DNA from: Desulforamulus aquiferis
GTDB taxonomy: Bacteria; Bacillota; Desulfotomaculia; Desulfotomaculales; Desulfotomaculaceae
Direction of reading: 5' to 3'
Assembly: GCA_004143605.1 (NCBI GenBank)
Contig: AWVY01000021.1
Location: 76,040 to 123,972, forward strand
Length of the DNA stretch: 47,933 nucleotides
In this document: positions 38,881 to 47,933 of the stretch, piece after piece
Numbering within the stretch: the first letter of the stretch is position 1
How the letters are laid out: the number at the start of each line of letters is the position of its first letter
The notes under the pieces: generated by a model
Database searches by the model: none
What the model saw: only the letters and a program-made list of their open reading frames with translations
What the model was told of the DNA's origin: nothing
Program-made: the position numbers and the translations under genes

Positions 38881-41800
38881 CTATCCCAGAGCCGCATCCA
38901 TCATGGCTAGTAATTGTTCTTTTTCGAAGCCCTTTTGCTGTGTGGCACCACTCGGGCAGGCCGCAACACAGGCTCCACAACCCTGACATAATACTTCCCT
39001 TACCAGAGCTTTTCCGCTGCGTTCGTCGTACACCCTGGCACCGTAAGCACATGCACTAACGCATATACCGCAACCTTTGCAAAGATCTTCATCTAATTCA
39101 GCTGTAATACCCAGCGACTCTAACCTTCCCTTAGAAAGAAGGGTAACGGCACGTATAGAAGCGGCGTTGGCCTGGGCAATAGTTTCAGAAAGGTTCTTTG
39201 GACCATGGGCTAGACCACAGAGATATAAACCATCGGCAGCAAAGTCAACCGGTCTAAGCTTCATATGGGCCTCCAAGAAGAATCCGTCAGCATTTAATGG
39301 TACTTTAAATAATTGGCTCAATTTCTCAGTATCTGGACGTGGCTGAATACCGTTAGCCAGGGCCAGGATATCTGCATCTATTTTAATAGGTTGTTTTAAT
39401 ACATGATCTGTTACCGTTACAGTAACCTTGCTGCCGTTGCCTACTACTATAGGCTTTTCGTCAGCACTATATCTGATAAAGATTACCCCCTTGCGACGGG
39501 CCTCAGTGTAATATTCCTCTTTGAAGCCATAGGTTCTAATGTCACGATAGAGGATAACTACATTGGCATCAGGATCAAGTTCTTTAATCTTTAGGGCATT
39601 CTTGATGGCATGGGTACAACATACCCTGCTGCAATAGGGTTTTTCTGGTTCCCTTGAGCCTACGCAGTTTATCATTACCACTGTCTTAGCGCCACCCAAG
39701 CCCTTATCGGCAAGCTGTTGCTCTAAAGCACTTTGGGTAATAACTGCCCCATTGCTGCCATAAAGGTACTCTGTGGGTTCCATGGGATCTGCACCGGTGG
39801 CAATAATTACTGCTCCATGCTCAACTTCCAGCTTGCTGCCATCATCCTTAGCCAGAATGGTACGATAGTTGCCCAAATATCCTGCTACATCCTCCACCTG
39901 GGCATTTAATACAACATCCACCAGAGGATTATTCTCCACATCTGATTTGAGCTTGGCTATAAAGGCTGGAATGTCTTCTCCCTTCAAGCTGTAACGCATT
40001 TCCGTTGCCCTGCCGCCAAGGCCATCGGTCTTTTCTACAAGGGTTACTGCATAGCCCTGCTCTGCTAAGGAAAGGGCGTTGGTCATCCCTGCGGCCCCAC
40101 CACCAACAACCAGAGTTCTTTGATTCACATCAATAAAGGCAGTTTGCACCGGCTTTAATAGACGCACTTTGGCTACGGCCATCTTAACAAGTTCCTTGGC
40201 CTTTTCGGTGGCTTCTACCGGGTTATCCCTGTGAACCCAGGAAGACTGTTCACGAATATTGGCATGTTCATAAAGATACATATTGAGTCCGGCTTCCTTC
40301 ATACTGCTCTGGAAGAGCGGAGCATGGTCCGGGGGGTACAAGAAGCCACAACAACCCGGTTTAGATCGTGCTCAGCGATACGATCTTTAATTCTGATAAT
40401 GTTATCTTGGGAGCAACTGAATAGGAATTCCTCCGTATGAACTACACCCGGTAGTTTTAGCAAATTCAGCAACTTCTGGAACTTTTACAACACTCCCTAT
40501 GTTAATGCCGCAGTTACAAACAAATACCCCAACCCTAGGAAGTTTATTATTTACATCTTTCTCCGGCGGAAACTCCTGAACGGTAGTCATAGTACCACGG
40601 GCCGGAGCCAATAATCGAGAAACCATGGCTGCTGCAGCACTGGCATCAACTGCTGTTTCAGGAATATCCTTCGGCTCACCGAAGGCACCACTTACGAAGA
40701 TACCGGGTCTAGAACTGCAGCCAGGAGCATATTCATCGGCACGGCAAAAACCGTATTTATCTAGTTGAATATTTGCTGCCTCACCCAGTTCCTTGGCTCC
40801 CTCGGGGGCAGAAAGACCAATGGACAGGACCACCATATCAAAGGTTTCCTCATAAATAGTTCCGTCTTCGTCGGCATAGCGCATGAAAATATCGTCACTG
40901 CCGTCCTTAGCAGGATCTACTCCAAAGATACGAGAACGAACAAACTTAATTCCCTGTTCATCCTTGGCCCGGGTCAGATAACGTTCAAAATCCTTACCTG
41001 GAGTACGCATATCCATATAGAATAGTTTTGCCTCCAAGGGATCATGACTGTGCTCCTTGGCAATTACTGCCTGCTTGATGGCATACATGCAGCATACCGA
41101 AGAGCAGTAACCCTTGCCAATTCTTTCGTTCCGCGAACCAACACACTGGATCCAGGCAATCTTGGTAGGCTCTTTATGATCGGAAGGTCGAACCATGTGT
41201 CCGGCGTAAGGGCCGCTGGCGGATAGAATCCGTTCAAACTGGATGCTGGTCACTACATTGGGCAGTGTACCGTAGCCATATAATTTTAAGTCTTCTGGAT
41301 CGTAGGGTTTGAAGCCAGGGTTCATTACCATGGCACCAACTTCTATTTCCAGTTCCTTATCCTGCATACTGTGGTCAATGGCTTTAGGCAAGCAGGCGTC
41401 AACACATTGCATGCATTCAGAACAAATAGCACAGTTTAGACAACGTTCTGCTTCTGCCTGGGCTTGCTCGGGAGTAAACCCTAAGCATACTTCCTCTGTA
41501 TTGGTTGCCCTTCTCTCAGCCGGTGCGTGACTTTGTTTAACCTTTGGTGTTACAGGGTAAGACTCGGCCTTACGAGGGATAGGGGATATCTTTTCCTTGG
41601 GAATAGCAAATTCACGGCCAGCCTTCATATCTTCGCCTTGTATGTAGCGGTGTATGCTTTCAGCGGCCCTCTTGCCCGCTCCCACTGCATCAATTAATAG
41701 AGCCGGCCCGGTAAATACGTCACCACCGGTGAAAATACCTGGCACGTTGGTGGCTAAGGTTTCGGGGTCTGCCACAATGCGACTGCCCCACTCATTGGCC

Positions 41801-43328
41801 AGGGGCTTATCCCCCACAAAGGATAAGTCGGCGGCCTGACCGATAGCGGAAATTATTGTATCTACATTGGTCCACTCTGTGATGGCATCTCCATATACAG
41901 GAACGGCTTTGCCCTTGGCATCCTTTTCCATTCTGACAACTTCTATTGAGGAGATACCTGTTATCCGGCCCTTTTTACCCTTGATTTCCTTTATCAGTGT
42001 CTTAAAGTGGAACCTTACTCCCTCTTCAATGGCCTCTTCTACTTCTTCCGGTGCTGCGGGCATCTCACCACGGGTACGACGGTACAAAACATGTACCTCA
42101 GCCCCGGCACGACGGGCACTTCTGGCAGCATCCATGGCCACGTTACCGCCACCGACTACCAGCACCTTCTTGCCCACATCTACCTTTTCACCAAGTCCAA
42201 TCCTACGCAGCATGTCAACGGCAGAAATTACACCTTCCATATCTTCGCCAGGTGTTCTCATACTGGTACCCTTCTGGCAGCCAACACCTAGGAAAATTGC
42301 TTTATAGCCATCTTTAAACAGTCCATCAATGGTAATATCCTTGCCTAGGGCAGTATTTACCTTAATTTCAACGCCTAATCTCTGAATAAGGTCAATTTCA
42401 AAATCAACCCACTTCTTAGGTAGGCGGTACTCAGGAATACCTACCCGCATCATACCACCCGTTACAGGTAAGGCTTCAAAGATCGTAACTTTATAGCCTT
42501 TGAGGGCTAGGAAGTGGGCAGCGGACAGACCGGCAGGACCGGAGCCTATAACTGCAACCTTTTCTTGCCTGTCAGCTTCTTTCTCGGGCAGGGGTAGTTG
42601 GTTAATATCCTGTTGATAAGCCGTATCAGCAGCTAATCTCTTCAGGGTTGCTATTTGAATAGGTTCGTCAACCTTAGCACGGTTACAAGCAGTTTGACAG
42701 GGGTGTGCACAAATGCGACCACAGATGGCCGGAAATGGCATTTCCTGGTAAATCATTTTCCAGGCATCAATGAATTTCCCCGATTTAATCAATTGAACAT
42801 AACCCTGTACGTTAATTCCTGCCGGGCAGGTAGCTTTACAGGGGGCAACTCCACGCTTGTCTATGGCAAAGGCGTTGGGGGTAGCTGGGCATAGAGCTTA
42901 TATGTTGCTTTGCGGGTATCTATTTCGCCGTTAAATTCGTTGGGCAGTTCCACCGGACAGGCACTGGCACAGTCACCACAGCCGGTACATTTTTTAATAT
43001 CAACGTAACGGGCCTTTTGAGCTACTTTTACCTTGAAGTTTCCCGGATCGCCAGTTACTTCCTTCACCTTGGCGCCGGTAATAATTTCAATATTCTTATG
43101 GCGTCCGGTGTCAACCAGCTTAGGGGACATAATACACATTGCACAGTCGTTAGTTGGAAAGGTTTTATCCAACCGTGCCATGGTGCCCCCAATTGCAGGC
43201 TTTTCATCCAATAGATAAACCTTAAAACCAGACTCAGCCAAGTCCAAGGCGGATTGCATACCAGATATACCGCCACCCACCACCATGACTGCTCCGGTCA
43301 TTTTTTTATCGGTTTGGACGTTGCTCAT
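38881..43328 (-). CDS. hdrA: HdrA-GltD-like-HdrA fusion flavoprotein, copy B
   Basis: About 1,482 residues after repair of breaks near 42890, 40450 and 40327. Order: Rossmann FAD motif VVGGGISGM (16-24), NDCAMC (60-65), CTGCGDCASACP (114-125); then a GltD/NfnB-like module (about residues 165-600) with CKATCPAG, CAHPCQTACNR, VIGSGPAGL and VVGGGNVAMDAARSARRAGA followed by VHVLYRRTRGEMP; then CLNCAICSECMQCVDACLPKA, CSSVCCMYAIK; then another full HdrA (VCNCGINIGS, VVGGGAAGM, CSRVCCTHAIK, YLCGLAHGPKN) with two terminal 4Fe-4S motifs. The YRRTR loop suggests NADPH binding, as in GltD and NfnB. The complex thus carries its own NAD(P)H site inside HdrA. Start ATG 43328 behind GGAGG, directly after hdrB. 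Confidence 0.88.
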
Positions 43329-43356
43329 CTACGTTAACCTCCATCCCTTTACGAAG

Positions 43357-44204
43357 TTACCCGGCCAGCACGGAATCAAGCAATTTGCTGGAATCCACCA
43401 GGTGCTTGCTGCACCAGTTGCGTACCTCCGGAATCCCAAAGGCTAAGCCCATTAATTCTGTAAAGAAGAATACTGGCATATCTTCACCTTGGGGACGACG
43501 CATTTCTAAGTTTGTCTGGCAAAGGGGGCAAGAGTTAACTACCGCGTCAGCACCTGCCTCACGGGCCTTGGCCAGGATCTTTCCAGATAAGTTGGTAACC
43601 ATCGCCGACTTAGACACCGAGTGACCTGCCCCGCAGCAATCAACCTTATATGACCAGGTTATCGGGGTAGCACCAATGCCTTTATTAATTTATCCATTTG
43701 CATAGGATTCTCGGTGCTATCAATGCCTGTTATCTCTCCCGGACGCACTGACAGGCAACCGTAGTAGCAGGCGATCTTCAAACCCTTTAGGGGCTTTTGT
43801 ACTTTCTTGCTAATATTTGGCAAACCAATTACATCAACCATGGCAGCTAATAGGTCATATACCCTGGGTTTACCATCAAACTTGAAATTTAATAGCTTCT
43901 CTATATCCTGCCTGACTTCAGCATTATGTATCATCTCGTATTCCGCGCTTTTTAGGCGGTTAAAACAGGCGGAACAGGGTACTACACAATCCATATCCAT
44001 TTGCTGGATCTGTTTAACAGTTAAGGCCGGTAATCCCACAGAAAGTCGATGATTGGTTGCGTGGGCTGAGGTAGCACCGCAGCAAGTCCAGTCAGGTATT
44101 TCCACCAGGTCCACATCCAGTGCACCGCAAACAGCTCTAACTGAGCTATCATATTCCTTGGCGGTAGCCTCCAGGGAGCAACCCGGATAGTAGGCCAATT
44201 TCAT
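43357..44204 (-). CDS. hdrB: HdrB, two CCG-domain subunit
   Basis: About 283 residues after restoring one G near 43671, which joins KALGATPITWSYKVDCCGAGHSV. Two CCG cysteine-rich domains: YPGCSLEATAKEY with WTCCGATSAH and CSACFNRL, then CYYGCLSVRP with DCCGAGHS and CPLCQTN. In HdrB these Cys hold the two noncubane [4Fe-4S] clusters that reduce the heterodisulfide; in bacteria the natural acceptor is unknown. Both sites are complete. It lies between hdrC and the fusion hdrA, with a GAGAGGGG ribosome binding site. Confidence 0.93.
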
Positions 44205-44257
44205 CTATTATCCCCTCTCTTCCGCAGTCCTTATAAACCTAAGGATTTACCCTGCTA

Positions 44258-44814
44258 CTATTTCTTGGCCCAGTCAAAGATACGCTTTACTTCTACTTTA
44301 CTGGGAACACTGTGGGGGAACAGGGCTAGCTTCCCTTTAAGGAACATTTTAATACCAACACCCACGTCATCCATCAAATGGCCACTCTTCAGCTTATAGC
44401 GCATAAGCATAGTGCCTTCATGAACTCTTCCGTAGGATTTTGCAGAATTTAAGAAGCAGTCGTGGAAAAGTTTAATATCTTTTTCGCCCGGAGCAACTCC
44501 TTCTTCAATGGCCATTTCTCTTAGGGCATCCATTACTGAAGCAATACGTATTCCATTGGGACAGCGGGCACCACAGGTTTCACAGCCCACACATACCCAA
44601 ATGGCTTTACTTTTTAATAGCTCATCCTTCAAGCCAAACTGGATCATCCGAAGAACTTGGTTTGTATCCATTTCTCCGTATTCAGCAATTGGACATCCGG
44701 AGGCACACTTTTGGCACTGATAGCAGCTTTCAATTTCCTGTCCGCTGCGTTTCTTTATTTCTTTTGTGAAATTTAGTCTAGCGCCTTCGGACCGCCATCG
44801 GTTATAATATACAC
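44258..44814 (-). CDS. hdrC: HdrC iron-sulfur subunit
   Basis: About 186 residues if one G is restored near 44784, giving MYIITDGGPKGARLNFTKE from a GTG at 44814 behind AAAGGGGGTGG. Two 4Fe-4S motifs: CYQCQKCASGCP and CVGCETCGARCPNG, with the HdrC signature DTNQVLRMIQFGLKDELLKSKAIWVCVGC. HdrC conveys electrons from HdrA to HdrB. First gene of locus B; 53 bases precede hdrB. The C-terminal SKVEVKRIFDWAKK is normal for the family. Confidence 0.9.
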
Positions 44815-45264
44815 AGGTCCACCCCCTTTAAATATTACGATTTTACTTTAGTTTAGTTTATCATATGCTATATTTTGAACAAACCTTCGCGAGTATGGAC
44901 TAGACCCAAATGCAAATTTTGGGTTCTAGTTCATTTTTTACTTCCCTTCGCTGACAATCTATTTGTTTCTCGCTTTTACTTTATTTGGCTTAATTAAAAA
45001 TTTTCCATAAACCTCGCAGCCCTTGATTTATAAGGTTTTTTGTTTTTTGCAGACTATCTAAATATTAAAACTTTTTTCGCTTTTGCTTTAATACCCCCTT
45101 GTATTTCGCTAAAACTAATTTCGCTGGCGAATCCTTTTATGTCAGCATTCAGACAAAAGTATTTCTAAGCAAAAGAGAACCAGACACACCACCTTACTAA
45201 ATCAGCTCAGCAGAGTTTAGTCACCAGTTAAAATAAATAATGTATTCAAAATTTTTAAATAACC
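44815..45264. other. intergenic region upstream of Hdr locus B
   Basis: About 450 bases, AT-rich, with the leader and presumed promoter of locus B at the low end (no clean -35/-10 pair recognised) and the hairpin at 44898-44939. From 44950 to 45200 are several TTCGC-containing stretches in T-rich DNA with no supported gene. Confidence 0.5.
44898..44939 (+). terminator. plus-oriented hairpin with T run
   Basis: GACTAGACCCAAA pairs with TTTTGGGTTCTAGTTC (one bulge), followed on the plus strand by ATTTTTTA. It has the form of a rho-independent terminator on the plus strand, but no plus-strand gene ends here. Confidence 0.55.
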
Positions 45265-45300
45265 TAAAAAAGAACCAGCCTGTAAGCACAGTCTGGTTCT
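45265..45300 (-). terminator. rho-independent terminator of the small membrane-protein gene
   Basis: Minus strand: AGAACCAG-a-CTGT-gctt-ACAG-g-CTGGTTCT followed by TTTTTTA, a 12-bp stem with a strong T tail, 50 bases after the stop of the minus-strand gene at 45351. Confidence 0.88.
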
Positions 45301-45350
45301 CTACTTATACCTATATTTTAATGAAGCTAATAGCAACAATAATTTTGCTT

Positions 45351-45488
45351 TTACCCCTTTATTACATATGCCGCCAAAGGGATAACAAAGCCCACACCAG
45401 TTACAAGCAACCAGAAACCAATATTAAAGCTCTGCTGGCTTTCAGTGGCAGCCGACTGAAGATACTGTTCATATTCTCTTCCTATCAT
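45351..45488 (-). CDS. 45-residue single-span membrane protein
   Basis: MIGREYEQYLQSAATESQQS followed by one hydrophobic helix (FNIGFWLLVTGVGFVIPLAAYVI) and KG. Support: a strong AGGAGGG site eight bases before the ATG, a stop, and a strong terminator 50 bases later, all on the minus strand. TACACT upstream (about 45520) may be a -10 element. Polar N-terminus then one helix predicts a small inner-membrane protein; no family recognised. An overlapping plus-strand frame (45240-45605) has no such support. Confidence 0.7.
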   Translation of the reverse strand: MIGREYEQYLQSAATESQQSFNIGFWLLVTGVGFVIPLAAYVIKG

Positions 45489-45738
45489 CTGGCATCCCTC
45501 CTGTATCCTGTATACGTAAAGTGTAGCCCATTTAACATTTTAGGTAAAGCACCTTTTTTCACAAGCCTGGGTTGTAGAAATTCTTGTTCTTTAAATAGGT
45601 ATTAATTACTTGATTTAACATTAGTTATCTTTATTTTTCATGGCATCATTGAAGTCCATTTACTAAGCCACATATTAGGTGTGTCAGTTTTTCGTACATG
45701 TATGCACTGCAATTTTAAGTAATTTTTTTAGAAAACTA
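45489..45738. other. spacer between divergent units
   Basis: About 250 bases upstream of the small membrane-protein gene and of the T-box promoter. AT-rich, no gene or strong hairpin seen. Confidence 0.5.
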
Positions 45739-45767
45739 TTGACTTGTGCTGTTTCTTCTGTTAACTT
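45739..45767 (+). promoter_or_regulatory. promoter of the T-box / symporter unit
   Basis: TTGACT (45739-45744) and TAACTT (45762-45767) with a 17-base spacer, placed just upstream of the T-box leader. The -10 is poor but position and spacing are right. Confidence 0.45.
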
Positions 45768-45779
45768 ATTTATTAATTA

Positions 45780-46057
45780 TTATATTTTAATGTCGAAGAT
45801 GGAGAAAAGTAGGTCGGTCCCAGCCCTCCAGGGAAAAGGAGCCTTGACTGGAAGCTCTTTTAGGGTATGGATGAGCGAAGTTCGCTCCGGAGATGCTGCG
45901 TTGAAATTCTTAGTAGGTGCAGCCGGGAACTCCCCCCGTTACAAGGAAAGGTATCGGACAGTCGAGTCCCGTACCGGTAAAGCGGCTTTAAGCAATTAGG
46001 GTGGTACCGCGAAATCATGCATTTCGTCCCTCAGGGATGAGATGCTTTTTTATTTTA
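45780..46057 (+). ncRNA. T-box riboswitch leader
   Basis: Stem I begins near GAGAAAAGTAGG; the stem II/III region carries CTTAGTAGGTGCAGCCGGGA and CCCCCCGTTACAAGG; the invariant antiterminator bulge TGGTACCGCG is at 46002-46011; and a terminator GCATTTCGTCCC / GGGATGAGATGC followed by TTTTTTATTTT is at 46019-46055. Uncharged tRNA pairing at the TGGTACC box would prevent termination. I could not identify the specifier codon with confidence. The downstream symporter is therefore probably an amino-acid transporter or linked to amino-acid supply. Confidence 0.9.
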
Positions 46058-46110
46058 CCGGTCTGGAATTGATTTTCCCGTATCTATGAGTGGCTTTTTT
46101 ATAGCCAAAT

Positions 46111-46165
46111 TGGGTGGTACCGCGGATCAACTCCGTCCCTGTAAGGGATGGGGTTTTTTATTTTT
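46111..46165 (+). ncRNA. second T-box antiterminator/terminator module without stem I
   Basis: A second TGGTACCGCG (46115-46124) is followed by CTCCGTCCCT / AGGGATGGGG and TTTTTTATTTTT. Only about 50 bases separate it from the first terminator, too few for a stem I, so this is a duplicated expression platform. Both terminators must be read through before the symporter genes. Confidence 0.8.
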
Positions 46166-46184
46166 CTCGAAAGGAGGTAGTTTC

Positions 46185-46292
46185 ATGTTAGGAATTCCCG
46201 ACCCTCAAATTCTATTAGCCTATGTACTTTCCCTTGCGTCTAGTATTTTGTGTGTAATATATGGGGTTAAAAATTGGAACAAAGATATTTAG
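46185..46292 (+). CDS. symporter small accessory membrane protein
   Basis: A 35-residue protein MLGIPDPQILLAYVLSLASS followed by ILCVIYGVKNWNKDI, with one hydrophobic helix (about residues 9-27). AAGGAGGTAG lies eight bases before the ATG; 37 bases separate its stop from the symporter start. Tiny proteins of this form sit directly upstream of SSS-family symporters in many Clostridia and Proteobacteria and are thought to be small subunits. Too short for most gene finders. Confidence 0.8.
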   Translation: MLGIPDPQILLAYVLSLASSILCVIYGVKNWNKDI

Positions 46293-46329
46293 GCTTATTA
46301 TATTATCCTGAATTAGGAGGTATTTATCC

Positions 46330-47907
46330 ATGAAACCTGCCGTTTTGTTATCTGTGTTAGCAATTTACTTAGGAATCACAGTTTTTCTAGCCTTACTTGC
46401 CTATCGGCGGACAAAGTCAGCCAATGACTATATGATCGCCGGCGGGGAAACACACCCCTTTCTTATGGCCATGGCCTATGGCTCAACATTTATTAGCACC
46501 TCGGCAATCGTTGGCTTTGGTGGTTCTGCCGGCATGTTTGGCATGAGCTTGCTGTGGCTTACCTTCTGTAATATTTTCGTTGGGATCTTTATCGCCTTCG
46601 TCGTCTATGGAAAAAGGACCTTGGCAGTAGGCAAGGAATTAGGAGCCCGCACCTTTCCCGAATTGCTATCTTTAAAGTACAACTCTACCTTTATCAGAAA
46701 GTTTAGCGCCCTGGTAATCATCGGTGGCATGCCCCTCTATGCTGCTGCAGTAATGATTGGGCCGGACGCGTTATAGAGCAGCTGCTAAAGATAGACTATA
46801 CCGTAGCCATCATTACCTTCGCAGTAATAGTTGCCGCCTATGTTATGTTTGGCGGGTTAAAGGGAGTCTTTTATAATGATGCCTTCCAAGGCTCAATTAT
46901 GTTTATTGGCATGATCGTATTATTGGTAGTTACCTACAGCAAGCTTGGCGGTGTTACAACGGCCCATCAAGCACTATCAGACCTCACTGCCCTAGTACCA
47001 GAAGGCTTAGCCGCCCAAGGACATGTGGCTGGACCTCAATGCCTACCATGGGCTCGGAATTCTGGTGGGTGGTAGTATCAACTCTGGTTATGGGTGTTGG
47101 CATTGGTGTTCTAGCCCAGCCCCAGCTAGTAGTGCGTTTTCTTACAGTTAAAGGTCCAAAGCAACTTAACCAAGCAGTTCTAATTGGCGGCGTGTTTATT
47201 CTATTTATGACAGGTGTGGCCTTTGTGGTTGGTTCCTTAACAAATGTTTATTTCCATCAGACCCTGGGTAAAATTTCAATTGCTGCAGTTGTGGATGCAG
47301 TTACCAATAGGCCTAATATTGATAACATTATCCCTTTATACGTCGGTATGGCCATGCCCGCTTGGTTTGCCTACTTGTTTATGTTTACTTTAATCGCAGC
47401 TGCCATGTCCACCCTTAGCAGCCAGTTCCACGCCATAGGTACTTCCCTATGCCATGACCTATATAATCAGAGCAGCATCAATAGTAATCGTATGGCAATT
47501 CTTGTGGCCCTTGCCGGTTCGGTTGTTTTATCTCTCAAACTGCCCGGCAGTATTATTGCTGTGGCCACCGCTATTTTCTTTGGTGTTTGTGCCGCCACAT
47601 TTTTGCCCGCTTATACAGCAGCCCTATTCTGGCCCAGAGCAACTAAGACAGGTGCCATAGCCAGTATGGTAGTGGGTCTATCTTCAAGCATTATGCTAAT
47701 GGCCTTCGTTCATGCCAAAGAGGCAACTGCCCTGGGTCTCAGCAACTTGATGTTTGGTAAGCCCACACTGGTTGGTTTCCCCTGGGTAGTTGTAGACCCT
47801 ATTGTTATCAGCTACCCCTTTCCGCCATAACACTGGTGGCGGTGAGCCTGGTGACTTCACAGGCAAGGGAATCTATATTAGTTCCAAAGGCAACCGCACA
47901 TAAATAA
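46330..47907 (+). CDS. sodium:solute symporter (SSS) family protein
   Basis: About 526 residues after repair of breaks near 46762 (G run), 47036 and 47815. Start ATG 46330 behind TTAGGAGG; the stop after KATAHK is at 47905-47907. About 13 hydrophobic helices; family motifs are the SANDYMIAGGETHPFLMAMAYGSTFISTSAIVGFGG start (sodium-site region), GGLKGVFYNDAFQGSIMFIGM, FTLIAAAMSTLSSQFHAIGTS, and ATAIFFGVCAATFLPAYTAALFWPRATKTGA. Substrates of the SSS family include proline, pantothenate and monocarboxylates; the T-box upstream favours an amino acid or an amino-acid-linked substrate. Confidence 0.88.
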
Positions 47908-47933
47908 TACGCTAGCTATGATAAGATTAAAAA

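Noticed and set aside
45240-45605. A 121-codon plus-strand frame
   Set aside because: It runs through a clear minus-strand terminator and opposite a minus-strand small gene with a strong ribosome binding site; its own start lacks one.
46086-46184. An N-terminal extension of the small symporter accessory protein from the ATG at 46086
   Set aside because: It would be translated from the T-box terminator itself; the ATG at 46185 has a strong AAGGAGGT site.

Overview
The window reads as the chromosome of a strictly anaerobic, endospore-forming Firmicute, most like the sulfate-reducing or syntrophic Peptococcaceae (Desulfotomaculum/Pelotomaculum type). The grounds are two large heterodisulfide-reductase (Hdr) loci of the soluble bacterial type with MvhD, an orange-protein (ORP)-like cluster known from anaerobes, a SleB spore-cortex hydrolase, a T-box leader, strong AGGAGG ribosome binding sites and Gram-positive lipoprotein signals. 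This is inference from gene content; no rRNA is present.

A technical point governs everything else. More than twenty genes are split into two or more frames, and every break I checked by eye is repaired by adding one (rarely two) bases to a run of identical bases. This points to homopolymer under-calling in the assembly rather than to gene decay. I therefore annotate the repaired spans as single genes and name the breaks.

Layout: 0.2-0.6 kb, DUF134 regulator. 0.8-7.6 kb, Hdr locus A: a roughly 1,480-residue HdrA/GltD-like/HdrA fusion and a degenerate HdrA-like protein. 8.0-10.0 kb, DUF1294 protein, asparaginase and SleB. 10.2-13.7 kb, ORP-like operon (Mrp, two NifX-fold proteins, two ferredoxin-MinD ATPases, a zinc ribbon), whose promoter shares an unusual 25-base box with the DUF134 gene. 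14.1-20.6 kb, RadC-like JAB protein, then metal-homeostasis genes (half-permeases, two COG0523 GTPases, a TIGR03943/permease pair, ZnuA-like lipoprotein). 20.9-22.9 kb, TM1266-type regulator, C45-type hydrolase and TetR regulator with an operator. 23.1-34.0 kb, a complete type I-C CRISPR-Cas system whose array looks split by about 2.8 kb of mobile DNA. 34.2-44.8 kb, Hdr locus B: hdrC-hdrB-hdrA(fusion)-hdrA-mvhD-FrhB/FdhB-like. 45.3-47.9 kb, a small membrane protein, then a T-box with a duplicated expression platform upstream of a small accessory protein and a sodium:solute symporter.

How the parts work together: locus B carries every module expected of a flavin-based electron-bifurcating complex. 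The GltD-like domain or the FrhB-like subunit would be the electron entry, HdrA the bifurcating flavin, HdrBC the disulfide-type acceptor site and MvhD the electron link. Locus A repeats the fusion alone but with a different nucleotide-binding loop, suggesting a sister complex of different NADH/NADPH preference. The DUF134 box links the regulator next to locus A with the ORP-like operon.
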